Below, piece after piece: positions 26,663 to 36,179 of a stretch of 36,179 nt of DNA. The stretch's first letter is position 1. Each line of letters starts with the position of its first letter. Origin of the DNA: Microcoleus sp. FACHB-1515 (GTDB lineage: Bacteria > Cyanobacteriota > Cyanobacteriia > Elainellales > Elainellaceae). The notes below the pieces were generated by a model, which had not been told where the DNA came from, did not search any database, and saw only the letters and a list, made by a program, of their open reading frames with translations. The stretch lies in assembly GCF_014696105.1 (NCBI RefSeq), contig NZ_JACJPO010000090.1, positions 1-36,179 of the forward strand. The letters are read 5' to 3'. Made by a program: the position numbers and the translations under genes.

Positions 26663-27445
26663 ATGACCGAGCAGAACGGAACAACAATTCCACCGTTCAA
26701 AACAGCAAAGCTAATTGAACTTTGGTGTGCGGAACCTGTCTTTTTCGCTTCTAGAGAATTGTCAGATACCTACTACACAGAAGGTACGATCGGCAACTAT
26801 GCTTTAGCTTACGCCTTGGGCTGGGCGCGATCGCCTTATCGTCTAAGCGGACGCGATGTTGGAAAACCGAGCTACAGCGAAGATTTAACGCCGCTCAATT
26901 CAAGCTGCTATGTTCTTCCGGCTTGGTCAGCGATCGGCACTCCAACCTTTCGATTTGAGCGATTCAACGCGCTCTCCGACGCCTACTGGTACGCCATGAC
27001 GAACAATCGAGTCGCGACTGCCCGTGTCGATATGCTCAAAGTGCGTCAAGGTGATAAACCAAACACTTTTCGTCCTAGCAATTATCCTCAAACCGGACGC
27101 TTGCGGATGATTGAACGGGGAAATGAATTTCATACTTTAGTGTTTGGCGATCGCGAACTGCCCGAATATATTCGACTTGGCAAATTCATGAGCAAAGTTC
27201 GGATCAAGATTCTCAAAGAAATGCCTGTGGAAGTTTTAGCGGCTGGAGAATACACTAGTCAAGCTTATTTCACTTCGGCTGATTTACCGACGAACTTAAC
27301 GCTGCTTGCTTTCGATTTAATTTCGATGCCGCCAAGCTCGATCGTCAAAAATCTGCGCTTTCACGGCTCTGCTTGGAAGCTAGGAGATTACATCACGCCA
27401 GCTAATTTGCAATTTTGTGGTGGAGGGCGATCGAATGACACCTGA
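26663..27445 (+). CDS. csc1: Type I-D subunit Csc1 (Cas5d-like)
   Basis: 260 residues. The ATG at 26663 follows the csc2 stop by three bases, and its GGGAG lies in the end of csc2. Csc1 is the Cas5-type RAMP of type I-D and caps the 5' handle of the crRNA beside Cas10d. Recognisable features are the N-terminal LIELWCAEPVFFASRELSDT, the following IGNYALAYALGWARSPY segment typical of Csc1, and a C-terminal LRFHGSAWKLGDYI strand. Its last 11 bases overlap the start of cas3, indicating translational coupling. Confidence 0.95.
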   Translation: MTEQNGTTIPPFKTAKLIELWCAEPVFFASRELSDTYYTEGTIGNYALAYALGWARSPYRLSGRDVGKPSYSEDLTPLNSSCYVLPAWSAIGTPTFRFERFNALSDAYWYAMTNNRVATARVDMLKVRQGDKPNTFRPSNYPQTGRLRMIERGNEFHTLVFGDRELPEYIRLGKFMSKVRIKILKEMPVEVLAAGEYTSQAYFTSADLPTNLTLLAFDLISMPPSSIVKNLRFHGSAWKLGDYITPANLQFCGGGRSNDT

Positions 27446-29729
27446 ATCAATCAAAACTCATCTGGAGCCGCGCAGCATTTCAGAATGTGATCGCCCGCCA
27501 GATGAACTGCAATTTATGGGGCAAGTTCTTCAACATCAAGCCGATGTTTTTCTTGCCTCGAAAGATCACGATATCGTCTTGGATTTAGCGCCAACCGGAA
27601 CAGGCAAAACAAGAGCAGGTTTGTCAGTTCTGCTCCATCAACCCCACAGCAACGCTGTCTACGTTGCGCCGACCAACGCGCTGATTGAACAGCAGGCGCA
27701 GGCAGCAGAAACGTTTATTCGATCGAGTTGTGGAAAGCTCAATCATGTTGTCAAAGCAGTTTCAGCGAGAGAAATTCGACAGTGGTCAAGCAATCGAGTC
27801 GGCTTTCGCCCCGGTAAAAAGCTAAATAGTTTGATTCGCAATCCGGCCACGATTTTCCCTGAAGTTGGAGCTAATCGCCCGCTATTACTGGTGACAAATC
27901 CAGATATTTTCTACTACGCCACGTTTTTTAGCTACAACCAAAAAGATAAAATCAACCTGGCAACAAGCTTCTACACGCAGTTCTCTACAATCATCTTTGA
28001 CGAGTTTCATCTTTACGATGCTAAGCAGTTAGTTGGACTGCTGTTCTACCTGGCTTATTTGCACATTTTCGGATTCTTTCAGGCAGGGCGGCGCGTCATT
28101 TTGCTAACTGCAACGCCGGAACCTGCCTGTGAATCTGCGCTGGCTGTCTTGAAAGATCAAGGAGTACGAATCAAACGAATTGATGGTGAAGTAGGCGATC
28201 GCCCAATTCCCTCACAAACTGCGGTTCAACTTGAAATTCGTCCTCAGCCCGATAGAGAGATATTCCTGAAAGAACTGGCCGATGAAGTTATAAAGCGGCT
28301 AGCAGAACACCCCGATCGCAACGGTGCTGTTATCCTCGATTCTAAAGTTCAAATCAACGATTTAGCTGACTTATTGAAAGCTAAAGGATTATCTGAAAAA
28401 TTCGGTAGGATTCATGGCTCAACACCAAAAGTAGATCGGGAAGAAGTTGCCCAAAAACAAATTATTTTAGCCACTAGTACAGTTGATGTTGGCTTCAACT
28501 TCAATCGCCATCCTGAACCCCAAAGGCAAAATCTCGACTGGCTGATTTTTTCGGCTCGCGATCGCGCGGCATTCTGGCAGCGAATTGGACGAGTCGGGCG
28601 AGTCCTGGGTAAAGCTCAAACGAACATTTCTTCTGAGGCGATCGCTTATCTACCTGAGCAGGCATGGGAAGAAAATCTTGCTGAAGTTGATTTACAAGGT
28701 GGCCGTGATTCACTTACCCAAAAATTGTCTGAAATGAAATGCCTCGATCGTCCTTTTCTAGAAGCCTATTGGCAGTCAGAAGCGCTACTTGAAACAGCAC
28801 GCCCCTTGCTGATATTGGAAGATTTGCTAGATCAATTGCCACAAGCAAACTACGTGCCTAAGCTATTTGAAACCATCAAGGTCGTGCTAGGGGGAAAACG
28901 GGATTGGAAGTATTATCAAGACCGAATGAAAGCGTTGCAAATGGCTCAACAAATCGCGAATGCTTCCGAAAAAGATTTAGCAGGCGATCCGTTGAGATGG
29001 GTGAAAGGTCAGTATCGATGGGCGATCGTATCTGCATTTCTCCGTAGCGAATCGCCAGAAGATTGGGAAGCCCTGCGAACTAAGCAGAAAAGTTTGAGAG
29101 ATTTTGAGAATCTGCTTCGAGACGTTCCAAAAGTTGCCTCAATGTTCAAACAGTTTGCAACTCGCTTTAGCGCCAGCTACGCACCTTTATTTCAATTTCG
29201 CGCTAGCCTATTTAAGAACCTGCAAATTCGCGATCCGAAAGGTTTTTTGCTAGACCAATCAGAGGAAACGATTCTCGATCCAATTCATCTACTTCGTTAT
29301 TACGAGTTTGAGAGCAATGGCGAAGTGATTGAGATTGTCGATCGCGCCCAAGCAACGTATGAAATTAGCTTCCATCTCAACTATGACGAAGGGGATATTG
29401 CTCAATTTAATTCAACTCAGTTAAACAAATTGAGTGCATTCCAAAACTGTCGGATTCAGCGAACACTCAATGGTGCAACTTCACCGACTCCACTATTGAA
29501 AACTTTAGAAAAACAGTTACTTCCAGGTGTAATTGTTTCGACGATCGCCAATCAAGGAATTATCATTCGACTGCGAAAATGGGGAATTGCTTCGTATCCC
29601 ATTACGATCGCCTGTCGCGATGGCAGCAAATCTTACACCATTTTTCCTGGCTTTGCTGGAATTGTGGCCGCAGCGCTCAACGGTATCAAAATTCGCCTAA
29701 TGGACGAAGAAGCATTCTGGATTATTTGA
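27435..29729 (+). CDS. cas3: Type I-D Cas3' helicase without HD domain
   Basis: 764 residues from the ATG at 27435, which has GGAGGG at 7 nt; an in-frame GTG at 27417 is less likely. It is a superfamily 2 helicase: Walker A PTGTGKT at 53-59, DEFH box at 189-192, TATPE at 225-229 and motif VI QRIGRVGR at 382-389. No HD nuclease domain precedes it, as expected for type I-D where Cas10d carries that domain. It is recruited to target-bound Cascade and translocates DNA. The 3' end lies 26 bp before cas6, and the cas6 frame is open back into cas3. Confidence 0.95.
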   Translation: MTPESIKTHLEPRSISECDRPPDELQFMGQVLQHQADVFLASKDHDIVLDLAPTGTGKTRAGLSVLLHQPHSNAVYVAPTNALIEQQAQAAETFIRSSCGKLNHVVKAVSAREIRQWSSNRVGFRPGKKLNSLIRNPATIFPEVGANRPLLLVTNPDIFYYATFFSYNQKDKINLATSFYTQFSTIIFDEFHLYDAKQLVGLLFYLAYLHIFGFFQAGRRVILLTATPEPACESALAVLKDQGVRIKRIDGEVGDRPIPSQTAVQLEIRPQPDREIFLKELADEVIKRLAEHPDRNGAVILDSKVQINDLADLLKAKGLSEKFGRIHGSTPKVDREEVAQKQIILATSTVDVGFNFNRHPEPQRQNLDWLIFSARDRAAFWQRIGRVGRVLGKAQTNISSEAIAYLPEQAWEENLAEVDLQGGRDSLTQKLSEMKCLDRPFLEAYWQSEALLETARPLLILEDLLDQLPQANYVPKLFETIKVVLGGKRDWKYYQDRMKALQMAQQIANASEKDLAGDPLRWVKGQYRWAIVSAFLRSESPEDWEALRTKQKSLRDFENLLRDVPKVASMFKQFATRFSASYAPLFQFRASLFKNLQIRDPKGFLLDQSEETILDPIHLLRYYEFESNGEVIEIVDRAQATYEISFHLNYDEGDIAQFNSTQLNKLSAFQNCRIQRTLNGATSPTPLLKTLEKQLLPGVIVSTIANQGIIIRLRKWGIASYPITIACRDGSKSYTIFPGFAGIVAAALNGIKIRLMDEEAFWII

Positions 29730-29755
29730 TCTTCCTGATTTTTCTCTTCCTGCTT

Positions 29756-30577
29756 ATGCCACATAGTTTAGTGCTGAATCTGCAACCTCGATCGCCCATT
29801 CCGTCCGGATATCTCACAGGTAAACATCTCCACGCCCTATTTCTAACGTTGGTTAGTTCAGTCGATCGTGCATTAGGCGATCGACTGCATGAACAAAAAA
29901 CGGACAAAGCGTTTACGTTGAGTTTGTTGCAGGTTGGTAATCGATCTCAAAGAGGCGATCGGTTGCAGTGGGAGCATCATCGAGCGATTCCCGCAGGGAC
30001 ACCTTGCTGGTGGCGGATTTCTCTATTAGATGACACGCTGTTTGGACATCTTACTCCCCTATGGCTTAACTTGAATCCTTCGCATTCCTGGCATTTAGGC
30101 TCGGCAGATTTGCAGATTACAAGCGTATTAGGTACTGCCCAATCAACGCAACCTTGGGCAAACTTTAGTTCCTACGCGCAACTGTATGAGCAAGCTTCTG
30201 ATCAGTTGCGGCAGATTTCGATCGCCATTTGCACACCTGCCACATTTCGTCAGGGTAAATACGATTCAGCCCTACCGACGAGAGAATGTATTTTTAACAG
30301 CTTGCTCAATCGCTGGAATCGCTATAGCAACATTCCGTTTCAAGAGCCGCTGACGGAGTGTTTGTTTCCCAGCTATTTCGATCTGCAAACTGAACTGGTG
30401 AATCACCCGGATGGCAAATTTGCTGGATGTGTTGGAACGATTAGCTTTCGGATTTTAGGCGATGTTGGTTTAGAAACTATCAAGCAAATCAATACCTTAG
30501 CTGATTTTGCGATTTACAGCGGAGTGGGACGCAAAACGCCAATGGGCATGGGCATGGTGAGGAGGGTGAAAAGCTGA
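29756..30577 (+). CDS. cas6: Cas6 CRISPR RNA endoribonuclease
   Basis: 273 residues from the ATG at 29756 (MPHSLVLNLQPRSPIPSGYL). The frame extends upstream into cas3 but without family sequence. A pair of histidines (His24, His26 in GKHLHALF) is a candidate for the catalytic site. The C-terminal glycine-rich loop GVGRKTPMGMGMVRRVKS is the hallmark of Cas6. It cuts within repeats to leave the ATTGAAAC handle. Both arrays and the mini-CRISPR keep the same hairpin region, so this single Cas6 probably processes all three. Its stop overlaps the cas4 start by one base (TGATG). Confidence 0.93.
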   Translation: MPHSLVLNLQPRSPIPSGYLTGKHLHALFLTLVSSVDRALGDRLHEQKTDKAFTLSLLQVGNRSQRGDRLQWEHHRAIPAGTPCWWRISLLDDTLFGHLTPLWLNLNPSHSWHLGSADLQITSVLGTAQSTQPWANFSSYAQLYEQASDQLRQISIAICTPATFRQGKYDSALPTRECIFNSLLNRWNRYSNIPFQEPLTECLFPSYFDLQTELVNHPDGKFAGCVGTISFRILGDVGLETIKQINTLADFAIYSGVGRKTPMGMGMVRRVKS

Positions 30578-31164
30578 TGGATGACTACATTCCGATCGCG
30601 GCCCTAAATCAATACGCCTACTGTCCGCATCGCTGCTGGCGGATGTTTTGTTTGGGCGGATTTGTTGACAATCAGTACACGATCGAAGGCACGCATCTCC
30701 ACGATCGCGTTCACACACTAAGCGAAAGTTCGCGAGAAGAGACGTGGCAAATTCGAGCTGTTTGGCTGAAGTCAGAGCGGTATCGCCTGATTGGAAAATC
30801 AGATTTGATTGAGGAGAACGATGGGCACTGGTATCCGGTGGAGTACAAGCGGGGACAGCGCGGCGAGTTTGATAACGATGAACTACAGGTTTGCGCTCAG
30901 GCACTTTGTTTGGAAGAAATGACCGGACAGCCTGTGTCGATCGGCTATCTCTACTACGCCCAATCGCATCAGCGGCAAGCGGTTGAACTCACAGATGAGT
31001 TGCGGCAACAGACGATCGCCTCTGTCGCATCTGTCGCTCACATTTTGAATACGGGAGAGATGCCGCCTGCGGTGTATTCTCCCCGCTGCCAAGGATGCAG
31101 CCTTCATGCTCAATGCTTGCCGAAAGCTGTCGCTAAAGTTGCCCGCTATCAGGAAACTCGTTAG
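30577..31164 (+). CDS. cas4: Cas4 exonuclease of the adaptation module
   Basis: 195 residues. The ATG overlaps the cas6 stop. Four iron-sulphur cysteines are in place: Cys16 in YAYCPHRCW and Cys171, 174 and 180 in RCQGCSLHAQC. The RecB-like nuclease site is also present: His42, Asp76 in GKSDLIEE, and Glu89/Lys91 in PVEYKRG. Cas4 trims prespacers and helps select those with the right PAM before integration by Cas1-Cas2. It is followed nine bases later by cas1. Confidence 0.95.
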   Translation: MDDYIPIAALNQYAYCPHRCWRMFCLGGFVDNQYTIEGTHLHDRVHTLSESSREETWQIRAVWLKSERYRLIGKSDLIEENDGHWYPVEYKRGQRGEFDNDELQVCAQALCLEEMTGQPVSIGYLYYAQSHQRQAVELTDELRQQTIASVASVAHILNTGEMPPAVYSPRCQGCSLHAQCLPKAVAKVARYQETR

Positions 31165-31173
31165 GACGAAATC

Positions 31174-32175
31174 ATGGGAACGCTTTACATCACGCAAGAC
31201 GATAGTTTCATCGGTAAAACGGATGAGCGTCTGACCGTTCGGGCGAATAAACAAACGCTGCTGGATGTGCCGCTTATTAAGGTTGAAGGAGTCGTGGTGT
31301 TGGGACGGGCAACGGTTTCACCCGCAGTTGTGATTGAACTGCTGGAACGCAAAATCGCCTTGAGCTTTCTGACTGCGACGGGTCGCTATTTGGGACGATT
31401 GGAGCCGGAGCTAACCAAAAATATCTTTGTGCGATCGGCTCAGTGGAAAGCAATTGCGCCATCTGAAGCCGCCCTGCATCTGGTGCGGGGATTTGTCCGA
31501 GGCAAACTGAAGAACTATCGCAATGCGCTACTGCGCGGACAGCGAGAATTTCCAGTTCAGCTACAAACTGCCATCACGCAGATTGAGCAGGCGATCGCGC
31601 CAATTGATACGACAGGGGCGATCGATTCGCTGCGCGGCCTAGAAGGAAGTGGCAGTGCGGCCTACTTCGGCAGCTTCAATGCGCTAATTCGGGCGGAAGG
31701 ATTTCAATTTACGACTCGCAATCGTCGTCCACCCACCGATCCGGTCAATGCTTTGCTGAGCCTCGGTTATGCCTTGCTGCGGCATGATGTGCAAAGTGCG
31801 GTCAACTTGGTCGGCTTTGATCCGTATCTGGGCTATCTGCACACCGAACGGTATGGACGACCTTCACTCGCGCTGGATTTGATGGAAGAATTTCGCCCGA
31901 TCGTGGTGGATGCGATCGTGCTGGGCGGGCTGAATCGTCGAGTTCTGTCCCCACAACATTTTGTCACCGAACCGCTCAGCGGCGCTGTCTCGCTGACTCC
32001 TGAAGGACTGCGGACATTTCTGCGGCTGTATGAGCAGAAAAAGCAATCTAAGTTTAAGCATCCGGTTTTGCAGACGCAGTGTACCTATCAGGAGGCGTTT
32101 GAGATTCAGGCGCGTCTGATGGCGAAGTATTTGATGGGTGAAACCGACAAATATCCACCACTCGTCTTGAAGTAG
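31174..32175 (+). CDS. cas1: Cas1 integrase
   Basis: 333 residues. The start follows AGGA by a short gap. Catalytic metal ligands are visible: Glu157 in RGLEGSGSAAYFG, His223 in LGYLHTERYGRPSLALDL, and Asp235 or Glu238 in LDLMEEFRP. It is the integrase that inserts new spacers at the leader-proximal repeat, and works as a complex with Cas2 and Cas4. Two arrays with near-identical leader motifs are available to it in this window. cas2 starts six bases after its stop. Confidence 0.97.
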   Translation: MGTLYITQDDSFIGKTDERLTVRANKQTLLDVPLIKVEGVVVLGRATVSPAVVIELLERKIALSFLTATGRYLGRLEPELTKNIFVRSAQWKAIAPSEAALHLVRGFVRGKLKNYRNALLRGQREFPVQLQTAITQIEQAIAPIDTTGAIDSLRGLEGSGSAAYFGSFNALIRAEGFQFTTRNRRPPTDPVNALLSLGYALLRHDVQSAVNLVGFDPYLGYLHTERYGRPSLALDLMEEFRPIVVDAIVLGGLNRRVLSPQHFVTEPLSGAVSLTPEGLRTFLRLYEQKKQSKFKHPVLQTQCTYQEAFEIQARLMAKYLMGETDKYPPLVLK

Positions 32176-32181
32176 GGCACG

Positions 32182-32454
32182 ATGCATATTGTTGTTAGCT
32201 ATGACATTCCTGAAGACAAACGCCGATCGAAAATCCACAAGATTCTCAAATCCTACGGTCAGTGGATGCAGTACAGCGTGTTTGAGTGCGATCTGACCGA
32301 GACGCAGTATGCAAAGTTGCGATCGCGCCTCCACAAACTGATTAAACCCGATCAAGACAGCATTCGCTTCTATTTCCTGTGCCGCTGCTGTCAAGCGAAA
32401 GTGGAGCGAATTGGCGGCGAAGCGGTTCGAGATGACACTATTTTCTTCGTGTGA
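32182..32454 (+). CDS. cas2: Cas2 adaptation protein
   Basis: 90 residues of the ferredoxin-like Cas2 family: N-terminal MHIVVSYDIPEDKRRSKIHK with the conserved Asp8, then YGQWMQYSVFECDL and a C-terminal strand ending DDTIFFV. It bridges two Cas1 dimers in the integration complex. It is the last gene of the cas operon. The array 2 leader follows directly, with 250 bp between its stop and the first repeat. Confidence 0.97.
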   Translation: MHIVVSYDIPEDKRRSKIHKILKSYGQWMQYSVFECDLTETQYAKLRSRLHKLIKPDQDSIRFYFLCRCCQAKVERIGGEAVRDDTIFFV

Positions 32455-32704
32455 TGCGCGGAAGGGTGGGTGTTTTGAAACGCTTGAGCAAACAAAAGGC
32501 TGAAACTGAGGCGTTGACCGAGCTTGAGGCATTTTTCAGTAAAATGAGTTCCGCGCAGAGGCTGAAAAGGTGGCGGGGTTTGAGGTGTAAGGGTTAAGCT
32601 AGGCGAATGATTAACCTGATTGAGCATCAAAAATGCTACAAACTAGGCGATCCGCGCAATCGAACCTTGAAAACTACATACAGCAAGTGTTTCAGGCGAT
32701 CGCC
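32455..32704 (+). promoter_or_regulatory. Leader of CRISPR array 2
   Basis: This is the 250-bp gap between cas2 and the first repeat. It carries the 31-nt segment shared with leader 1 (32653-32683, ending AAAACTACATACAG), exactly 21 bp before the repeat. It is probably the docking site for integration factors. The remainder has no ORF with support and should contain the array promoter. Confidence 0.8.
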
Positions 32705-35700
32705 GCGACAATTTCATCTAAACCCTTTCAGGGATTGAAACGTCGCCCTGCTCCTGAGCAATCCTGACATACTCACGCGCGCGACAATTTCATCTAAACC
32801 CTTTCAGGGATTGAAACTTGGAAAGGGTAGACGATCTGAGATTATTTTTCATAGCGACAATTTCATCTAAACCCTTTCAGGGATTGAAACAGGGGATTTT
32901 CCATCCGATCGAGTTCTGATCCACGTGCGACAATTTCATCTAAACCCTTTCAGGGATTGAAACATCGTCATTATCGCCGCCGGACTCATAAAAACAAAAA
33001 GCGCGACAATTTCATCTAAACCCTTTCAGGGATTGAAACTTAAGGGATCATTTGAGGAAATGTCAGAAAATTTTAAGCGACAATTTCATCTAAACCCTTT
33101 CAGGGATTGAAACGATATGCAGAGCGGCAAAATGCTTCCAGATGAAAGAGCGACAATTTCATCTAAACCCTTTCAGGGATTGAAACATGAAATTAGGATC
33201 GCATTTTTTGAGGCTACATCGCGACAATTTCATCTAAACCCTTTCAGGGATTGAAACATAGTGCCACCTGTTGTAGTTCCTCCTATTGATGGTGAAGAGC
33301 GACAATTTCATCTAAACCCTTTCAGGGATTGAAACCGCACCGTGCGGACGACGCGCCGCGAACCGCGCGGGCGACAATTTCATCTAAACCCTTTCAGGGA
33401 TTGAAACGGGCGTTTCCCTCGTGACTGAGGACGACAAACCCAGCGACAATTTCATCTAAACCCTTTCAGGGATTGAAACTCGTCGCTCTAAAGGCATGTC
33501 GCCCGACAAGGCGGCGACAATTTCATCTAAACCCTTTCAGGGATTGAAACAATAAGGTGCAAGCCTTTCGCGCCATTGCTGAAATGCGACAATTTCATCT
33601 AAACCCTTTCAGGGATTGAAACTTTACCAAAATGCGTTTGCAGGTAGCGCAGCAGTGGCGACAATTTCATCTAAACCCTTTCAGGGATTGAAACCGGCAA
33701 ACGCTGACCCTGCAAGCGGTTTAAATTGGCGACAATTTCATCTAAACCCTTTCAGGGATTGAAACGCCGTCTTGCCGCTTGAGCGATTCTTCGGTTAGCG
33801 GCGACAATTTCATCTAAACCCTTTCAGGGATTGAAACCCTTCTTGCAGTTGCAGCAGCAAATACTCTGCCGCGAGCGACAATTTCATCTAAACCCTTTCA
33901 GGGATTGAAACCTGGTGTCATCGCTTATCGAGGCGCGTGGAGGCGTGCGACAATTTCATCTAAACCCTTTCAGGGATTGAAACTTGCGATCGCGCCATGC
34001 GCCAAGCGTGACGTGGCTGGCGACAATTTCATCTAAACCCTTTCAGGGATTGAAACTGAAGCGCTGTGTGCAAAACTGCGGGCGGAATCTGGCGACAATT
34101 TCATCTAAACCCTTTCAGGGATTGAAACACCTGGGCGAGTTCCCAAATACACAGCAAGTAGCGAGCGACAATTTCATCTAAACCCTTTCAGGGATTGAAA
34201 CAAATGACCGTTGATTCTGTCAAGGGCGGACTGAAGCGACAATTTCATCTAAACCCTTTCAGGGATTGAAACCGCGTCGATCGACCCCCAATAGCGCCCC
34301 AAGTCGATGATGGCGACAATTTCATCTAAACCCTTTCAGGGATTGAAACTGAGGACTGCGTCGCTGAGGTCTGCGCGTCTGAGGCGACAATTTCATCTAA
34401 ACCCTTTCAGGGATTGAAACAAACTGTCTGGACTGACCCAGTTTTGACTTGATAAGCGACAATTTCATCTAAACCCTTTCAGGGATTGAAACTCGCCAGA
34501 TCCTACGCTTCCGGCTCGCATCCTTGCGACAATTTCATCTAAACCCTTTCAGGGATTGAAACATGTTGAGCGCGGTATCGGCCTTGTCGCGCACCTGGCG
34601 ACAATTTCATCTAAACCCTTTCAGGGATTGAAACGCCAGTAATCTTGCAACTCGCAGGTAGAATCACACTCCGGGCGACAATTTCATCTAAACCCTTTCA
34701 GGGATTGAAACTTGCCATTGACGCGGAGCCAATTCGCCGTGCCCGGCGACAATTTCATCTAAACCCTTTCAGGGATTGAAACCGATCGCATGGTGGCAAA
34801 ATCGCAAGAGCAGCAAAGCGACAATTTCATCTAAACCCTTTCAGGGATTGAAACTTTCATTGCGGCCTGCTCTCAGGTGGCCTGCTGGTGCGACAATTTC
34901 ATCTAAACCCTTTCAGGGATTGAAACATCACCTCAGAGGGTAGCAGCGGCCAGCGGCTCACGCGACAATTTCATCTAAACCCTTTCAGGGATTGAAACTT
35001 GATTGATTCCTGTTTCAGTTGCAAGCTGCTCATGCGACAATTTCATCTAAACCCTTTCAGGGATTGAAACCCCGTCGTGCTGTTGTAGCTTAGCGGCGAT
35101 GCAGGCGACAATTTCATCTAAACCCTTTCAGGGATTGAAACCTCAAGCAGCGCGATCGACCAAAACGCGATCGGGGCGACAATTTCATCTAAACCCTTTC
35201 AGGGATTGAAACCAGCTTCTACTGGCAAGTCCACTGCTACAGCACGGGCGACAATTTCATCTAAACCCTTTCAGGGATTGAAACAAGTGATTTTGCCACA
35301 ATCCCTGCTTTTACACTGCCGCGACAATTTCATCTAAACCCTTTCAGGGATTGAAACCAGGTGTTGCGTCAAGGCAAGACATACTCGTTAAAGCGACAAT
35401 TTCATCTAAACCCTTTCAGGGATTGAAACTCGAAATCGACAGAGTTTGGAGAACGACATCGTGATTGGCGCGACAATTTCATCTAAACCCTTTCAGGGAT
35501 TGAAACAACGGTAATCTGACTTTCCGCAATCTTTCCACAACGGCGACAATTTCATCTAAACCCTTTCAGGGATTGAAACGTACTGAGCTATCGCGCTGCT
35601 GCCCTGATCGATCGGCGACAATTTCATCTAAACCCTTTCAGGGATTGAAACAGCGAAATCGGTCTAAACAAGTTTCGTGTTAGCGGGCGACAATTTCATC

Positions 35701-36072
35701 TAAACCCTTTCAGGGATTGAAACACTCATCTTTCGTGCAAACAGCGAAGGGTTGATGGGGCGACAATTTCATCTAAACCCTTTCAGGGATTGAAACCTCA
35801 AGGTCTGGCATGGAATACCAGACCTGTCCAGCGACAATTTCATCTAAACCCTTTCAGGGATTGAAACGGGAAGCTGCGCCCGAAGGAAGCGAAGCTCCCG
35901 GCGACAATTTCATCTAAACCCTTTCAGGGATTGAAACCTTTGTGATTCGCCGTCCGCCATACAGCCGTCGCCGCGACAATTTCATCTAAACCCTTTCAGG
36001 GATTGAAACATGCAATGATCTCGATCTTCAGCCGAATTTGTCCGCGCGACAATTTCATCTAAACCCTTTCAG
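32705..36072 (+). CRISPR. CRISPR array 2: 46 full repeats and one interrupted repeat
   Basis: By my count there are 46 complete 37-nt repeats from 32705, with spacers of about 33-42 nt. The repeat starts GCGACAATTTCATCT and ends ATTGAAAC on the plus strand, so it is transcribed on the plus strand from the leader beside cas2. Its last 22 nt equal those of array 1; the first 15 differ. The 47th repeat (36046-36072) breaks off after CTTTCAG where an IS5-like element begins. More repeats may lie beyond the element. Confidence 0.98.
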
Positions 36073-36179
36073 AGGATGTTTAGAAATACGGAGAAGGTTG
36101 CAAAAGACTCAGGCCAGTGTGCGTAACATCAGTCGAATCATCGCAATGTAGATGAAGGCTTCAGACGAAGCGGGCAATC
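36073..36179 (-). mobile_element. IS5-like element inserted into a CRISPR repeat (partial)
   Basis: Repeat sequence stops at 36072 and is replaced by AGGATGTTTAGAAATACGG, followed by the 3' end of a minus-strand transposase gene. The IS terminus is therefore at about 36073. The other end and any target duplication lie outside the window. Confidence 0.7.
36109..36179 (-). CDS. IS5-family transposase, C-terminal end (partial)
   Basis: The minus strand reads SSEAFIYIAMIRLMLRTLA and then a stop (36111-36109). This is the typical C-terminus of IS5-family DDE transposases. Only 22 residues plus the stop are visible; the rest runs off the window end. It differs from the relic at 12985-13473 in the part preserved, so I cannot tell whether both are the same element. 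Confidence 0.7.
   Translation of the reverse strand, partial: LPASSEAFIYIAMIRLMLRTLA

Noticed and set aside
29579-29755. Upstream extension of cas6 into cas3
   Set aside because: The extra residues have no Cas6 similarity and overlap the helicase gene. The ATG at 29756 gives the normal Cas6 N-terminus.
33984-34181. Open frame inside array 2
   Set aside because: Same cause: repeated SKPFQGLK from the CRISPR repeat.

Overview
The window is cyanobacterial. GCGATCGC-type (HIP1) octamers recur throughout, the secreted CHAT/TPR protein and the Uma2-family fragment are typical cyanobacterial genes, and the CRISPR system is of the I-D (Cyano) subtype. The genus cannot be told from the sequence. Several insertion-sequence remnants, a decayed ParB gene and a plasmid-style topoisomerase fragment suggest an accessory island or plasmid.

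Layout. (1) Positions 1-680 hold the edge of an IS630-type transposase, a frameshifted ParB-like pseudogene and a perfect 24-bp palindrome just upstream of it. (2) Positions 800-8100 hold two asparagine-synthetase-like enzymes, both without the glutaminase cysteine, and a LysA-like fold-type III protein that lacks the usual PLP lysine. One of the synthetases, the LysA-like protein and two membrane proteins form a tightly packed minus-strand operon. A broken Uma2 gene lies between this operon and the other synthetase. (3) Positions 8300-13500 hold a serine-protease remnant, an exported TPR-CHAT protein, a 600-bp zone with a recurring TTCTTATGTAC-like motif around a small gene relic, a membrane protein and an IS5-type transposase relic. 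(4) A type IA topoisomerase without its Toprim domain runs directly into the distal end of a CRISPR array. (5) Positions 15370-36072 are a complete type I-D CRISPR-Cas locus. Array 1 (81 full repeats, read on the minus strand) and array 2 (46 full repeats plus one broken, read on the plus strand) lie on either side of a WYL regulator gene and the operon orf55-cas10d(cas11d)-csc2-csc1-cas3-cas6-cas4-cas1-cas2. An IS5-like element has cut the last visible repeat of array 2.

The most interesting element lies between the WYL gene and the cas operon. It is a solitary, diverged repeat-spacer-repeat unit on the minus strand with its own intrinsic terminator. The hairpin of its first repeat is kept by paired compensatory changes. 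The first 16 nt of its spacer match, with one mismatch at position 12, a site in the cas operon promoter region that is preceded by GTT, an accepted type I-D PAM. This is the architecture of a crRNA-like autoregulatory RNA (CreR/CreA type), here apparently built for a type I-D effector. The circuit would be: Cascade plus this RNA represses the cas promoter while effector is plentiful, and the promoter opens when Cascade is depleted or inhibited, with the WYL protein as a second layer of control.

The two arrays have different 5' repeat halves. They share the 3' 22 nt of the repeat and a 31-nt leader motif at exactly 21 bp from the first repeat, so one Cas6 and one Cas1-Cas2 set probably serve both.
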